A stretch of 6,631 nt of DNA from Deltaproteobacteria bacterium (GTDB lineage: Bacteria; Desulfobacterota; Syntrophia; Syntrophales; Smithellaceae). The translations under genes were made by a program, and so were the position numbers. A model generated the notes under the pieces. That model did not search any database and was not told the origin of the DNA. It worked only from the letters and a program-made list of their open reading frames with translations. The first letter of the stretch is position 1. Every line of letters begins with the position of its first letter. This document shows, piece by piece, positions 6,572 to 6,631 of this stretch. The stretch covers positions 1 to 6,631 of the forward strand of contig JAGFXG010000066.1 in the NCBI GenBank assembly GCA_017860985.1, given 5' to 3'.

Positions 6572-6631
6572 TTGCGAATCCTAGGAATCGATCCCGGAAG
6601 CCATGTCACCGGTTATGGAGTGATTGATAAA
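6572..6631 (+). CDS. ruvC: Holliday junction resolvase RuvC, N-terminal fragment (cut by window)
   Basis: Twenty codons are visible, beginning with TTG and reading MRILGIDPGSHVTGYGVIDK. This is the RuvC N-terminus: strand beta1 with the first catalytic Asp (Asp7, in GIDPGS) and the following VTGYGV. RuvC is the cytoplasmic endonuclease that cuts Holliday junctions with RuvAB in recombination repair. No ATG or GTG lies in frame between the yebC stop and this point. The TTG position matches the usual start of the family, although only a weak GAAAG (6559-6563) lies upstream. The rest of the gene, and probably ruvA and ruvB, lie beyond the window. Confidence 0.93.
   Translation, partial: MRILGIDPGSHVTGYGVIDK

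Overview
The window looks like ordinary chromosomal DNA of a Gram-negative bacterium. A deltaproteobacterial (Desulfobacterota, syntroph or sulfate-reducer-like) origin is my best guess. It rests on the style of the multi-PAS HD-GYP protein, the small HisF-adjacent methyltransferase, the yebC-ruvC pair and moderate GC content. No marker in the window proves the lineage. I see no integrase, transposase, CRISPR array, tRNA or rRNA.

Layout. Positions 1-700 hold the 3' nine-tenths of hisF (histidine biosynthesis), cut by the window edge. A small SAM-dependent methyltransferase follows on the same strand (813-1391). It converges on a very large minus-strand gene (1440-4454) for a cytoplasmic sensor with six PAS domains and a C-terminal HD-GYP cyclic-di-GMP phosphodiesterase domain. 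The meeting point (1415-1449) carries three alternating copies of a 7-base arm that can form two mutually exclusive hairpins, one of them terminator-like. A 305-base AT-rich divergent region (4455-4759) separates the sensor gene from a plus-strand gene for a small exported cupin protein (4760-5215). This region holds a plausible promoter for each direction and a 15-bp direct repeat, at 25-bp period, laid across the cupin promoter.

The cupin gene ends inside a six-unit heptanucleotide tandem repeat (5193-5234). That repeat runs straight into a short motif that I recall as a common dispersed repeat in environmental bacterial genomes. Next come a minus-strand yjbQ/UPF0047 gene (5264-5683) and, divergent from it, yebC (5788-6537) followed by the first 20 codons of ruvC (from 6572). 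The yebC-ruvC order is a classic linkage that normally continues to ruvA and ruvB.

How the genes may work together. hisF, yebC, ruvC and yjbQ are housekeeping genes. The sensor/HD-GYP protein would convert cytoplasmic signals into lower c-di-GMP. The divergent periplasmic cupin might share regulation with it, but that is inference from position only. I did not find a clearly new system. The most unusual items are the heptamer repeat that supplies the cupin stop codon, the operator-like direct repeat in its promoter, and the internal duplication and cysteine cluster in the PAS array.
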